A stretch of 64,000 nucleotides of DNA from Cladopsammia gracilis (GCA_022457155.1 JAJGOT010000959.1:30001-94000); one strand, 5' to 3'. Positions 1-11,782 are shown, counted from the first letter of the stretch. Program-made: numbers and translations. Notes: generated by a model from the sequence alone, not told the origin.

Positions 1-1889
1 TGGATTAAAAATTTGACTGTAAAAAAAACGTGCGTGTTTTCTTGTTGTTTACTATTAAAGAACTGGCGGCAAGACAAGAGGAATAGGCGAACCGGTAAGT
101 CGTAATCTATTTTTCCATGAGGTTGTAAAAAGGAATGAAGAACCTGAATAATAATTATAAGTACTCAATTGTGTTTTGACTTGAGAACACAACTGTAAGT
201 GCTGGCAGTATAACGTTTATCTTTAAAACCTGCCCTGACGGTCGAAACAACTAGATCGAAAAAAAATTATTCATGACTGCAAGCGCAGCAGCTGGCCGCA
301 AGCCTTGAATAGAAGAATTTAATCACTTGTACTCTGGAATTTTCGCCTCTGTAATATGTAAAATTATATCGAATCTTTAGCAGTGAAACGTATCATTTTG
401 TAACCTTTTTTACACATGTGATTATTTAGACTCACTTACGGCCAAATACAATTATTTTGCCAACTCTTGTAATTAATTGTGTATCGTGTTTATTTTTAGG
501 AATCCAAACTTTGTATGGAATTCCGAACACAATATACTAATGTGCCGGGAACTCGGCCAAACACTCGTACTCGGCCACTTCATAGAGCGCGAACTTTCGA
601 TATTCTCCATGGGGAAAAAATCAGGATTTTTTTCACACGAACAGGTCAAACAAAACTGGAAATTCTTCGTCGTTAATAAAGTTTAATCCGCGGCTCAAAA
701 AAAGAAGCTCACTCATGTCCTTAAACGATGTCATCTTGAGCGAGACGTTTTCAACAAGCCAAGTCGAAATAAGTCGTCGTCGTCTACCTGTCGGCCGCAT
801 CTTAAGTTTTCATTTTCCCACCGAAACCGACGTCCTCAGTCCAGTCCTCCCGCGGTCTATAGACGTCGTCGTCGTCTCGTTCGTCGTGGATCTTAAGTTC
901 TCTAATGACAAAATCAGAACGAAGCCGAATTTGATTTTAAAATCTTTTTTTTTTTTCGAGGGATTTTTTTTCATTTCCATCCCACAAGCTTACACTTCAT
1001 ACTACACCTACACTAGTAGATAAGTTACTTACCACAAAAACTAACATTTCAAACGTTACTTGAAACACTTAACGTTACTTAACGTTACAAACGTTACTTA
1101 AAACACTACTTACAGTTCAATTAACATATCTCAGAACAAAACTAGTACTATTTACATAATGCTTTACCCTATTTACATAAAATATTTTCTACATAAGAAT
1201 AACATGTCCGACTGGGTGCCCTTGCTTCGGTTTTCAGTATCTACGTGACCTTTGTTTCATTTAAAAATTGCAGTTTTGATTATTTCTCTGGAGGGGGGAG
1301 GGGCAGAATTTAAAAGTGGCCCATTTCTTCTTAAAAGAAGTTATATTATTGTTGTCAAGAGCTATTTGTTTTTCAATTTCCATGAAGTTCATAGTAGATT
1401 GTATGTATACCTGTAGCTTAGGGAGGGTGTTTCTTAGTCTGCAAGTGTATATATAGTGTCTAGCAATGAGAAGAAAGTAATGAAGCAATGAGTTTGATAT
1501 ACTATCAATAAATTTTAAAATCTTATTGCAAGAGAGAACATGAATTACAAGAATAATGCGTAAAGATTAAGGTGGCACGGTGTGGCTCAAGGAATAATTT
1601 GATGGTCAATAATTCCTTGTTATTTACGAGTTCAGTTCAACAACGGTACCGTTTTTGTGGAGAAGAAAAGGCAAAGTGACGTGACATAACCTATATTATT
1701 TTTTAATCAAAGGGCTCTTAAAGACATCTCGTTAATGCGATAGAACGTGAGGTTAATAATAAAAAAGAATTGATAGTGAATATGGTAAAGATGTTATTTG
1801 TTTCATGTACGAAAAAGAAGTGACTTAGAAAAACATTTAACTATAAAAAATTGCGACAAAACATTTCTTAAAAACATTGTAAAATTTTA
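1..1889. other. unassigned AT-rich stretch with a dispersed repeat
   Basis: I see no supportable gene. The short open frames are low-complexity (a CGTCGT-rich patch near 770-890) with no recognisable domain. About 1530-1700 is a diverged repeat: parts recur at 28300-28390 and 29575-29700 (shared phrases such as 'ctcaaggaataat' and 'agttcagttcaac'). Its class is unknown. Confidence 0.4.
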
Positions 1890-2370
1890 AAAAGCTAAAA
1901 AAAAGCTGACGACGTTTCGACGTTACCGTAACGTCATTATCAAGTCAAAAATGTATAAAAACTAGGTTCTATAAATACTAAAACGAACAATAAATGATGA
2001 AAATAATTGCGAAAATCACAACTTAAACAAAAAGTTTCGCACGTATGGAGTCCGTTTGGACGTTCAAATTAGGTTTGAATTTCTTGATGTAAAGCATTTC
2101 AAACACTAAACAATCAAATTTGCCTTGACACCTTCTCAGAATCTTAAAATGGCTCTCATTCAAAAGATCGCTCCCACCGTGCGCTTCATGTAAATGTTTG
2201 CCAATTGCCGAATTTTTGTGCTCAGCAACACGTTGAAAAAGGTGCCGGGCTGTGTAGCCGACATAATCTGCATCGCACAGATCACATACAAAACGATAAA
2301 CAACGCATTGCTGATTGACAATTGACGCTATAATATAAACAAAGCGTTTTGAAATGTCGATTAATAGGGA
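1890..2370 (-). mobile_element. Penelope-like element, 3' fragment
   Basis: The minus strand carries a GIY-YIG-like nuclease C-terminus. After its stop comes a short 3' region with an AACGTCGAAACGTCGTC-type motif (plus-strand coordinates about 1910-1945), as seen downstream of the nuclease in many Penelope-like retroelements. No reverse transcriptase is visible upstream (higher coordinates), so this is a 5'-truncated copy. The family link rests on domain pattern and the 3' motif. Confidence 0.7.
2023..2327 (-). pseudogene. GIY-YIG endonuclease domain of a Penelope-like element (partial)
   Basis: The frame reads without a stop for about 100 codons, ending in TAA at 2023-2025, but has no start codon of its own. 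Visible features are 'VVYRFVCDLCDADYVGYTAR' (a GIY-like VYR and the YVG counterpart of YIG, with a CDLC pair between them), then 'EHKNSAIGKHL', 'HEAHG' and a C-terminal 'YIKKFKPNLN' segment. This order matches Penelope-like GIY-YIG endonucleases, which cut target DNA for integration. The reverse transcriptase half is missing, so the copy cannot act on its own. It is a relic rather than a host gene, since the element's 3' motif follows directly. Confidence 0.75.
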
Positions 2371-2521
2371 ATCCGAAAACGTTGAGTTGGCGGATGGATA
2401 TCGAGGTTATCGAAAAGATTGGGTGGCTTTGATAGGTAAATATAGTAAAGATGTTTTAGGTAATATGTGAAGGTTTATTTTTGGGCGAGAAAAGTAGCAT
2501 AACTTTAGAATGGGCTTGACG

Positions 2522-2815
2522 CACAGTATTTTTCAAAGAGTTAAGATAACTCCTAAAGTGAAGTTAAATTAACTCCTCGCACTGGAGTTAATTTTTTCGG
2601 AGTTATTTCAACTCCAAAAAAAGAGTTATTTTCCCCGAAAAGCAGTTACCTTGCTGTATAGTAGAGTTAAATTAACTCCATTAGTGGTTGGAGTTATTTT
2701 AACCCCAGATTCGGAGTAAATTTGGAGTTAAAATGACCCCAAAAAGGGGATTATCCTAGACCTAAAATTTTTACTCCACTTTTGGAGTTAAAATAACTCT
2801 TTGAAAATTGCAGTG
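2522..2815. mobile_element. short TIR element with 'ACTCC/GGAGTTA' interior
   Basis: Ends are inverted: left CACAGTATTTTTCAAAGAG, right ends in CTTTGAAAATTGCAGTG. The interior is full of GGAGTTA/TAACTCC words in both orientations, giving an imperfect foldback. CAC...GTG ends recall CACTA-type elements, but the flanking triplets (ACG and CGT) do not match, so the superfamily is open. No coding capacity. Confidence 0.5.
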
Positions 2816-4589
2816 CGTGTATGTCTTCGCGGGTGTTTTGTTTGTGATAGTTGGGTTAAATATATAATTTAATTTGTTTACAAATTGTGTGTTTTAGATT
2901 TATAGGAGAAGCTCATTATGTCCATGCGCTATAAATGAACATCACAAAAGACCGGCCGTCAGTCGGTAATATCATGTAATATACATTGTTTGTACTACAA
3001 ATATATCGTCTCGTTTAATAAGCTTACAACTCAACTGGCGAACCACTGAGACGCTGTGCTACTAAAATGTATACTTTTCACGTTCAATAATCTAAATCAA
3101 AGTCCGTCTTCTTCATGTTCACTTCCTTCGCTCAAGCGGCACAGTCGGTTCGCCTCGCTACGCCAAAACTGCAGTGGACAGGATCATTTCATCTGATCAA
3201 GAGTGATCGAAATTGATCCTCTTCACCTTCAGAGGACTGTAAAGAAATATATTAGGGGCTGTCTGACATTTGTATAGCCAAAAACGTTGGCAAAGTGATC
3301 ACCATGCTGAAGGATTCCAAGACAATTATATCGTAAATAAACCAATGTGTCATACTATTTACGTAATTTACGTTATCACTCACTCTCATTCGTCCCAAGC
3401 TCTCCAAAAATAAGAGTGACTTTTCAACTGAAGTGACCTAAATTATTAGGCTTAATGCGCAAAAAGCTATTGGCGTAGTCACTTAGGTTTATAACAAGTC
3501 GTGTGGCTCACGATAACTCTGAAGTAACTCAGAAAACTGTAAAATTGATACATTGCATGGATACTAAATATTTAGGAATTTCCGGTTTCTGTCACAGATG
3601 TGGTTAATCTGGCAATCAGTAATTGGTTTTGATTGATTCGGTAATAATTTTGAGAGAGCAGTCTCACGCCTTACGCGTGAGTTTCACCGGTACGAGTCCA
3701 AAACTGCGATCTCACGCCTATTCACGGCTATGGAGCAATTTCTTACGCGTGATTTGGGGGCCGTCGACATATTCCCTTGTTCCCACCTTAACGTTCAGGG
3801 GACGTTAAGTTTAGAGCTCCTCCTCCCCCCATCCTTAACGCGCACTTTTGGAAGACTGGACACCAAATAATCTCAAATTTTACTGCATGCAAGGCACAGG
3901 CCAACCAACACAAAATCAGAATTGCGTACTGGAGCATGAAGTGGAATGGACACAAACAAGATGACACGCTATTTATAGTCAAGCAATTTATAGGGAAATC
4001 ACTTTTAAAATGTCCTTGAAAGCAAACGAAACATTAAAATAACGGTTTAAATCGATTTAAAAAGAAAAAGGAAATGGATTCTAGCACTTCACAGTGCAAA
4101 ATTGTTCAAAAATTGTCGACAGTTGAAAACAGATTTTTAAAAATCACATAACTTAGCCCAGTCGTCAGCTGCAGATAAACAAAGGTTTTATAAAGTAACA
4201 TGATTTGCATGAGAACATGCCTGGGTTTTTATGTGTGATTTAGTCGAAATACTGATTTATTTAATGCATCGCTTAGTATAAAGATTAAGTGAAGGAGTAA
4301 CTCATGGTTACCAGTTTAACACATGTAACAAGTTTTGTTTAAGTAGCAAAAATACAAAGTTATTTCAGTGACATGGCCAAATATTTGTGAAACGCAGACT
4401 GAGGTATTTTAGGACTTTTTTCCCTTTTCCTTCAATGCAGGTTTAAACATTTCTCCCAACATTTATAAAAAACAACAACGCAAACGGCAGTTCAAACAGT
4501 CAGAAACAGTTTTATGTTGTTAACTTGTTATGCTGCGTTCTTGGTAACCTAAAATTCTCGAAGACGGTTTTCGTGGAACTTCATGCAAA
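2816..4589. other. no gene seen
   Basis: There is no open frame with a recognisable domain and no long repeat. Small self-complementary words such as CTTACGCGTGAG occur near 3665-3760. Nothing else could be supported. Confidence 0.4.
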
Positions 4590-4591
4590 TA

Positions 4592-4773
4592 GGCCATTTG
4601 CACGATGGCGTCATTTGACTACAACTACCAGAATTCAATCCGTTTTTCCTTTCTTATTTAAATTTTGTAATCCCAGTGCGGTTTAAATAACAATACCCAT
4701 AATTTGCACTACAAAACAAAAAACTGAAGGATTCTGGTAGTTGTAGTCAAATGACGTCATCGTGCAAATGGCC
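4592..4773. mobile_element. MITE with ~48-bp TIRs and TA target duplication
   Basis: The left arm begins GGCCATTTGCACGATGGCG and the right arm ends in its near-perfect inverse (CGTCATCGTGCAAATGGCC). TA lies on both sides (4590-4591 and 4774-4775), which suggests a Tc1/mariner-like source. A solo fragment of the same family is at 48406-48446. Confidence 0.75.
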
Positions 4774-6608
4774 TATTGTTTCGGGACTGTTCCCTTGATC
4801 AAAACTACGTTCAATGGCAGAACTGTCTTTAAATGTTCTGTTCCACAAGGTTTCTTGAGCACTTTTCTTATTGTGACAAATCGCACTCGTAAAATAACAG
4901 TTTAACTCAACGTATTTCGATTCAGCTACGCTATGTTCAAGTAACCGTTCAGTCAACAAAGCCACTTTTAATTATTCCATATTATTCCATGAAGACAGAC
5001 ATTAAGATTAAATGCAAATAACCGTAGTCATATCTTTTCGTACCGTTTACCTTTAAAACTAGGCGAGACTAAAAATGACGAGAAAGACAGAAACTCTGAT
5101 CTGGCCATTATATTTTTGTTTTCTTTTTGTAACGTTAAATTCGTAAATCATGTCAGAAAATGCCAAGACATCTGGCCGCTGTGTGTGTGCACGTTCTAAG
5201 TAATGTACACGCAGACGTTTCTCGATGGAACACAACTCGATCGATTTTCACACCCTTCACAACCACATGTATCACATACGTTAAATATAACTTTTATATA
5301 GTACTTTAATTGAAACGATACTGAGACTTGCTATGGCTACAACAAGGTAAAATCTGCCTCCACAATGTAAAACTAGGCGAGTAAACCGATACAGCTGGAA
5401 GGGTTTACTATTCCTTGAAATCCTGAATCCGGAATCCGGAATCCGGAATCTTGAGCGTGAAATCCTAAAAGCCGGAATGAACCAAAACGTGAAAAATAAA
5501 TAAATATCCGTTTAATACCTGTTTAATTTTTCGTACTTGACATCGCATGGCGTAGTTTTAGTCTTCAGAAAAGCAGCTTGATGTTTTGGAAAGGTTTCTT
5601 TGGAGAGATTTTCATTGAAAGAGATTTACATCATGTAATTTTAAAAATAAGCTAAGTTTACTGTAGGATTTCCCCGTCGAGACACCGCTTCACAAAACGC
5701 GCCGCACAAAAGATTTTATCCTCAGGTATATTAAGGCCTGGGTCAGTTACGGTACTTCCAAAAATTAAGGGAGGTGGTCTATCTCATACAGTATGAAACA
5801 TATTGATATGAAACTTGGCCAAAGGCTTTAACTTGATACAAAGGTTAATTTTGATATGAAGTTGTCACAAAAAGAGTAACGCAACTGATTAAGGTATCAA
5901 ATTTCCATGTTTTTCTTTAGGCTAAGTGCAGAAGAACTTAAACGACTCTGACTGACAAAGTATCGTTTGGATATTTTTAAGTGCGCAAAGTCATACACGA
6001 AACTAACTGGAAGGCGTGTCCAGGTCACGTAACGATTGAAATGTTACGATTTTGTTGTCCAGAGACATCAGAAAACAGTCATGCCACGTAGGTGGACCAC
6101 GTTTCCAGTTACATTTGGAAAGTACCTTAAAAGGGTAGAAATAATACCACTTAAAATTCTCAGAAAACACAAATTTTCCTTGTCTGCAAGAGCAGTGAAG
6201 GAACAAACCGGAAGTAAAAGCTCAATTGGTCACGTGATAGGTTGCCATGGAAACATCAACGTCAAAAAGGATTATCTTAACGAGTTGAATGTCGTTGCCA
6301 AGTCTCATACTTATGACACGTTTCCTGTTGAAGATAGACCACCCCCCTTACTTTTTTGATAAAATAAGGGCAGACCCAGTCCTTAATATACCTGAGTCAC
6401 CGGCCGGAGAAAATATTTGAAAAACTATTCGTATCAAGACAGTCATTTTACAAAGGACCGGAATAGACTAAAAATCCATGGTAAACAAAGCTACTATTCC
6501 TGAGACTGCCATACGATGCGATTGGCGGGCAAATTCTAGTCAACCGCACAACAATTTTACCTGTTGACCGAAACTCCAGCGAGATAGTTTAAACTAGGTC
6601 AAATGAAT
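4774..6608. other. no gene seen; contains one dispersed repeat
   Basis: No coding exon is supported. The ~100-codon open frames near 6003-6359 overlap on opposite strands and show no domain. The one recognisable item is the repeat at 5405-5565, listed separately. Confidence 0.4.
5405..5565 (+). repeat. dispersed repeat (uninterrupted copy)
   Basis: Begins with repeated AATCCGGAATCCGG words and continues through GAACCAAAACGTGAAAAATA to GACATCGCATGG. The reverse complement of the same sequence is at about 27318-27815, where a 357-bp TIR element interrupts it. This copy is therefore an empty site for that insertion. Confidence 0.7.
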
Positions 6609-6635
6609 TGCACTTCATAAATGTCGCCTCAATAT

Positions 6636-6775
6636 AACAATGCTTTGCCTTTATTGACTTCGCTCAAATGACAGCAAATTTAAAGAAAATGAACAAACAG
6701 AGTAGGAGAACTGGGTCCTAGCCCCTGATAACACCGCGGTCCGCCCTACAATCCTCGTCTTTTTGCTTCGCTCGT
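6636..6775. repeat. left inverted terminal repeat of the DIRS element
   Basis: Runs from AACAATGCTTTGCCTTTATT to the GTCTTTTTGCT segment and is the inverse of 10730-10866 with scattered mismatches. Both include a 'GGACCGCGG'/'CCGCGGTCC' core and the tract complementary to CTGTTTGTTCATTTTC. Confidence 0.9.
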
Positions 6776-6870
6776 GTGAAGAAGAAGTCATGTCGAAAGA
6801 CGGAGAAGACTGAACTGAACAGCAAAATCCAGGTAATCCTGACCCATCTTCCGTTGCTTCCTTTGCTTCG

Positions 6871-7821
6871 GTGTTCCAGAGCCCGGAATTTGTATCCATG
6901 ATGTCTAAGGCTTTGTTGCCGACCATTGTAGACGGCGTTAAACATTCTCTGAGCTCGCCAGCACAAAGCGAGTCACATGGTTCAGGCCAAGCTGAACGAT
7001 TAACCGGTTCATCCTCCGGTTCAACAAAAGGAAAGTCTTCTCCCAGTACGTCATCTGGGTCAACAAAAGGTTCAATGTCTCCCAGTGGTGCCGCTGGGTC
7101 ATCAAGTGGTATTTCTTACGAACCGCCCGCAAAGATCGTTCGTTTAACTATAGATGACGCGAACAACGGGCCGACTGTCTCTGACAGTATTGAACAACAG
7201 GAATATGATCCACTAGACGTTGACGATATTCTTGAGTCCTCTTCTCAGCGCTAGCAAGCGTCGTAAGAACTTTCAGCTTTGCTGAACGTCTGTTTTGTAA
7301 AGCCTTTGTCAGGTTTTGACAAGCGAGAAATTGTGCGATCTTGTCCGCGCGCCGATGTGGACTGCGTATACACACCAGTGCTGGACAAATTTCTACCGGA
7401 CCTGGTACCAAAGTGTAAATCTGAAGATAAAGTCCTCCGCAAAACTCAGGACCTTCTTCTTGATGTGGCTGGTCCTATTGCTATGTCCTATGAGATGGTC
7501 TGGCAGGCCAAAGAAAATTCCCAGTCGCTAGACCTTTCCACACTGTTAAGCTGTCTGACAAGATCACTGCAACTTCTTGGCAATGTAAACAATCATGTAT
7601 CCGCCAAACGCAGAGCTCAAGTTCTCAGCAAAATTGTCCCAAAATATGCCTCCCTCTCAAATGAATCATGGCAAAATAATGGCAAACAGCTGTTTGGCCA
7701 GCAGTTCGAACAACGCCTCAAACAGCGGTCTGAAACAGCAAAGGCAATCTCCACTGCCACCTTTGTCCAAAGAGGAAAGCCGTTTTTTCCAAGAGACACC
7801 CCTCAGCAAAACCCTGGAACC
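6871..7821 (+). pseudogene. DIRS Gag-like region, interrupted by stops
   Basis: The first open part (6871-7254) codes for a Ser/Gly/Thr-rich segment and stops at TAG. The same frame resumes after a second stop at 7279. The resumed part contains 'VLDKFLPDLVPKCKSEDK', 'LLLDVAGPIAMSYEMVWQA' and a helical, basic stretch ending near 'RGKPFFPRD'. This layout, an acidic/serine-rich head and a helical domain before the RT, fits the Gag-like first protein of DIRS elements. A run of seven G near 7822 marks the switch to the RT frame. It may be a natural slippery site or a later indel. Confidence 0.75.
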
Positions 7822-9369
7822 GGGGGGGTGCAGCCAGTTACAGGAGCCCTCATTTCCGAGGCCAGACCTATCGTCCTTCCAGGCCATTCAGGGGAAGGGG
7901 AAGAACAACAGCACCCTTCACCCAGTCAACCCCTCAGAGCCAGTGAGGAATCCTCCAGCTCATTCAGGTATGCCCATAAAATTTTCTATAATTCCCCCAG
8001 TAATAAACCTCAAAGACTTAAACCAGTTTGTAGAATACCAGCACTTCAAAATGGAAGGCGTACCAATGTTAAAAGATCTTTGAAGACCAAACGACTTTTT
8101 AACCAAGATCAACCTAAAGGATGCCTACCTTACTGTCCCAATATGGATCCATCACCAAAAATTCCTGCGATTCATTTGGAGGGACACTCTGTGGGAGTTC
8201 GCATGTCTTCCCTTCGGGCTAGCCAGTGCACCCCGCACGTTCTCAAAGTTACTAAAACCAGTTGTAGCCCAGTTAAGAAAAATGGGAATCAGACTAATTA
8301 TTTACCTAGGCGACATGCTTATTATGGCCGAGTCCAGCGACTTAGCCATAGAACACACCACCATTGCAGTCAACCTGCTATCCAGTCTCGGTTTTGTGTT
8401 AAACGAAGGAAAGTCTATTCTAGTACCTACTCAAGAATTGGAGTTCCTTGGCTTTCTGGTGAATTCAGTAAGAATGTCTTTGTACCTCCCAAGGGACAAA
8501 GTAAAGAGTATCAAGAGGGAGTGTCAGAGTCTGTTAAACAACCCCTCCGTGTCTATCAGAACACTGTCTCGACTTCTGGGAAAACTGTCCTCTTCAATCC
8601 AAGCAGTATTCCCAGCACCCCTGCACTACAGGTTTCTTTTGACGGCCAAAACAATGGCTCTGAAGGAAACTCAAAGTTACGAATCAACACTCCTCCTGAA
8701 CCGGGCAGCTCAAGAAGAGCTCCTGTGGTGGAGAGATCACCTTGCTGCCTGGAACGGCAGATCCCTCTTGAGAAACAAGGACGATCTGTTGATCGAGGCG
8801 GATGCTTCCAACCTAGGTTGGGGTGCATGCTGCAATGGGGTAAGAACAGGCGGAATCTGGTGTCATCGAGAACGCCTTCAACACATAAATTTCTTGGAAT
8901 TAATGGCAGGAGGTTTTGCAATAAAATCGTTTTGCAAGAACAGAGTCTCAATCCAAGTAAAACTGTTGATAGACAATACCACTGCCATGAAGCGTACATC
9001 AACAGAATGGGGGGCTCATCCCCTGTTCTAGCCAGCCTAGTCTACGAGATCTGGCAGTGGTGCCTCCAAAGAGAGATCTCTCTCACAGCACACCATATCC
9101 CTGGCATTTACAACAATGCAGCAGATCAGGAATCCAGAGTGGATCGAGATTCATCCGACTGGAAACTGGACCCATCAGTTTTTGCTCGCCTCAACGAGCT
9201 GTGGGGTCCATTAGAGGTAGATCTGTTCGCGACACGGCTAACAAATCAGCTTCCCAGGTACGTGAGTTGGAGACCGGACCCAGAGGCGGAAGCGACAGAC
9301 TCTTTCTCTCAGGACTGGTCTCAGCTAAGGGGTTACGCATTTCCCCCCCCCCCCCCTTCAGTCTGGTAG
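7822..9369 (+). pseudogene. DIRS reverse transcriptase and RNase H, inactivated
   Basis: In frame 2 the RT fingers/palm reads 'INLKDAYLTVPI', 'LPFGLASAPRTFSKLLKP' and 'YLGDMLIMAES'. The usual Y-L-D-D active site has Gly (GGC at 8309-8311) in place of the first Asp, so the polymerase should be dead. A TGA at 8081-8083 interrupts the same domain. RNase H follows with 'EADASNLGWGA' (8795-8827), 'ELMAGG' and 'LLIDNTTA'. The frame then shifts near 8990 into frame 1, continuing 'AYINRMGG' and a conserved C-terminal part with 'DLFATRLTNQLPRYVSW', and stops at 9369. The domain order is that of DIRS RT-RH proteins. Confidence 0.88.
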
Positions 9370-9412
9370 GTCGCTGTCTATCCCAAGTTCAGGAACAGGG
9401 TACTCAGCATCT

Positions 9413-10546
9413 GTGTCTTGTAGCCCCAGTATGGGAGACACAGCCCTGGTATCCCCTACTGTTACACCTGAGTGTAGACTTTCCGTGCCTGTTCCCAACA
9501 GGCCCGTGGCTCCTCAGCAAGGAGGGGTCCCATCATCCTCTCCCCCAACTCCAACTAGCAGGGTGGCTTGTCTCAGCCAACGCTACACTTCGATGGGGAT
9601 TTCAAACCAGGCTCAAGGACTACTTGTCTCCGCCTGGCGTAACCAGACCTCTAGCTCCTACGAGTCGGCCTGGCGCTTGTGGTGTAGCTGGTGCCGTCAA
9701 CAAGAGGTTGATCCCCTTTCTGCCTCTGTTCAGCATGTAATGAATTTCTTAGCATCACTCTTTGCTGATGGTAAAGAATATCGTACGATTAATGTTTATC
9801 GTTCTGCCCTTTCCATGACCCTTCCTAAGGTAAAGGGCCTAAATGTTGGTCAACACCCACTAGTTTGTCAGATGATGAAAGGTATCTTTCAAAAGAAACC
9901 ACCTCTGCCAAGGTATTCTGCTACCTGGGATGTGTCAAAAGTTCTCACTTTCATCAAGTCTTTAAGTGATAATGAGTCACTGTCCCTTTAACATCTCTCC
10001 GAGAAGTTAGTGACTCTCCTTGCTCTCACTTCAGCAGATCGTGGTTCTGAGCTGGCAGCACATGACCTCAGATTTAGGAAGTTGCATCCTGAGGGAGTTG
10101 AGTTTAATCTCCCTGAACTCACCAAGTCTGTTCGTGTTGGAAAAAAATCTAAAATCCTCTTTTCATGCCAGCTTCCCTCAAGACAATCTGTTGTGCCCCT
10201 GCGAGTGCCTCAAGGCTTATGAGTCGCTCACATCCACCTTCAGGCCTATAGACCCTGCACAGCCTAATAAGCTTTTTCTAGCAACTATCAGACCACATAA
10301 ACCAGTTAAGTCTGCAACTTTAGCACATTAGATTAAAAATATCCTGCTTAAGTCAGGTATTGATTCTAACGTTTTTACAGCTCACTCAACTAGAGGGGCT
10401 GCATCTTCTACTGCTGCATGAGCGGGGTTGTCAGTTAGTGACATTATGAAAGTGGCTGACTGGTCAAGTGACGGCACCTTTCGAAGCTTTTATTACAAAC
10501 CTGTCCATGACCCATCCTTTGGCAGGTCAGTTCTTGGTCTATCATA
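9413..10546 (+). pseudogene. DIRS tyrosine recombinase, inactivated
   Basis: The N-terminal SAM-like core-binding domain runs to about 9985 (helical segments around 'SSYESAWRLWCSWCRQ' and 'VNVYRSALS'-type 'INVYRSALSMTLPKVKG'). The catalytic half has the first Arg box 'LTSADRGSEL' (about 10020-10052), the second box 'AHSTRGAASS' (H at 10383-10385, R at 10392-10394), and the nucleophile region 'SFYYKP' (tyrosines at 10492-10497). Stops at 9989-9991, 10329-10331 and 10419-10421 and a frame change near 10140-10170 break the gene. All expected catalytic residues are nevertheless readable. The enzyme would integrate the circular cDNA. Confidence 0.88.
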
Positions 10547-10555
10547 GGCTTTGAA

Positions 10556-10680
10556 CTAGCATTGTTATATTGAGGCGACATTTATGAAGTGCAGTTACAG
10601 ATTATGCAAGACCCGTAGGGCTGTAGTATAAGATGAATTGCACGAATAAATGGAGACGAAATATAACAATGCTCCATCCC
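10556..10680. repeat. internal complementary region of the DIRS element
   Basis: The left half (ATTGTTATATTGAGGCGACA ... GAAGTGCA) is the inverse of 6609-6642. The right half (CAGATTATGCAAGACCCGTA ... ATAACAATGCT) is the inverse of about 10853-10929. The two halves meet at GTTA, the expected circle-junction position. Confidence 0.92.
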
Positions 10681-10729
10681 TCACCTCCCCTCATTGTTAT
10701 TTCTTCTTTTCTTCTTTCACAGGTTCGCT

Positions 10730-10866
10730 CAGCAAAAAGACGAGGATTGTTGGGCGGACCGCGGCGTTATCAGGGGCTAGGACCCAGTTCTCCTACTCTG
10801 TTTGTTCATTTTCTTTAAATTTGCTGTCATTTGAGCGAAGTTAATAAAGGCAAAGTATTGTTATAT
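10730..10866. repeat. right inverted terminal repeat of the DIRS element
   Basis: Inverse of 6636-6775, followed by the right extremity (ATTTCGTCTCCATTTATTCG ... CATAATCTGTAA) that is also copied into the internal complementary region. Confidence 0.9.
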
Positions 10867-10932
10867 TTCGTCTCCATTTATTCGTGCAATTCATCTTATA
10901 CTACAACCCTACGGGTCTTGCATAATCTGTAA

Positions 10933-11354
10933 TTAAATTGCTTTATAAGGGTCTTATAATAAACTCTGTTACCGTGGCGAAAAGTGATTTCAGTTCCGAC
11001 TCGCGTGAAGCTTGCGGACTGGATTAAACAGTCGTAATAAAAGTGCTGAAGATTTTAAAAACAAAGGTGCGAAAATCACGATTGAGAAAAGGCGCGCACA
11101 TGAGTCGTCTTGCAGGTCAAGTTTCATTTAACGCCAAAGTTGTGTTTTCGCGGGAACAAAACTGGTGACTTTTGAAGGCATAAAATTAAATAAATTCAAA
11201 GCAGCAGTGAAAGTTATAAAACACCACCATTCTAAGCTAGGTTTATTAACAGAAATGAAATGAGCCCACCTTAGCAAAGTTGACAAATTATCCTTGCGTT
11301 ACGCGTTACAACAAAGCCAGTTCGGCTGTCTAGTTCAGGTCTTGTGCTATTTAA
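10933..11354. other. no gene seen
   Basis: AT-rich spacer between the DIRS element and a MITE. No repeat or coding signal was recognised. Confidence 0.35.
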
Positions 11355-11474
11355 GGCCCAGTTCAAACGTCGAACTTCACATGTGCCGAACCTAATGCAA
11401 ATTAGCAAGAACAATAGATTTTGCTCATTTGCATTAGGTTCGGCACATGTGAAGTTCGACGTTTGAACTGGACC
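11355..11474. mobile_element. MITE with ~48-bp TIRs, TAA duplication
   Basis: The left end GGCCCAGTTCAAACGTCGAA is inverted at the right end (CGACGTTTGAACTGGACC). The arms meet around a ~28-bp loop (CAAATTAGCAAGAACAATAG...). TAA lies on both sides (11352-11354 and 11475-11477), as for PIF/Harbinger-type MITEs. One arm of the same family is at 55485-55525. Confidence 0.8.
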
Positions 11475-11782
11475 TAAAACCATCATCAATGATTTGTTTT
11501 GCAATTTATATGTTGTAGCAACCTCGTCGTGATATAGCAAACTGAAAAAAATCCTGTCCTTGCTGAGCCAAGGGTGCACATGCAAAGTTCCATAAAATTC
11601 CATATTTTTATGCGGTAGAATTGTAGGCACAAGTTTGGTTTATGATAGTATCAGAACCCATACTGCACAAACAACGTTTTTTAAACCATCCGGCTATCCA
11701 GATCGACCGCCAAAATATTTGCAGTGAGTATTGAAATCAAACGCTGTCCCGAAATAGTTCTCAAACACGCAAATCCATCAAA

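Larger units (their letters stand above)
6609..10932 (+). mobile_element. DIRS-type tyrosine-recombinase retrotransposon, full structure, mutated
   Basis: About 4.3 kb. Order is left inverted repeat, Gag-like region, reverse transcriptase with RNase H, tyrosine recombinase, an internal complementary region (ICR), right inverted repeat. The ICR joins a reverse-complemented copy of the extreme left end (6609-6642) to one of the extreme right end (about 10853-10932). This is the DIRS signature, thought to template a circular intermediate inserted by the recombinase without target duplication. I see no target duplication. Coding regions carry stops, frameshifts and an RT active-site change, so the copy is inactive though structurally complete. 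Confidence 0.93.

Noticed and set aside
715..1023. 102-codon frame near the left edge
   Set aside because: Low-complexity TCGTCG and poly-T/poly-F composition, no domain, no splice context.
8556..9002. 148-codon minus-strand frame
   Set aside because: Antisense shadow of the DIRS RNase H region.
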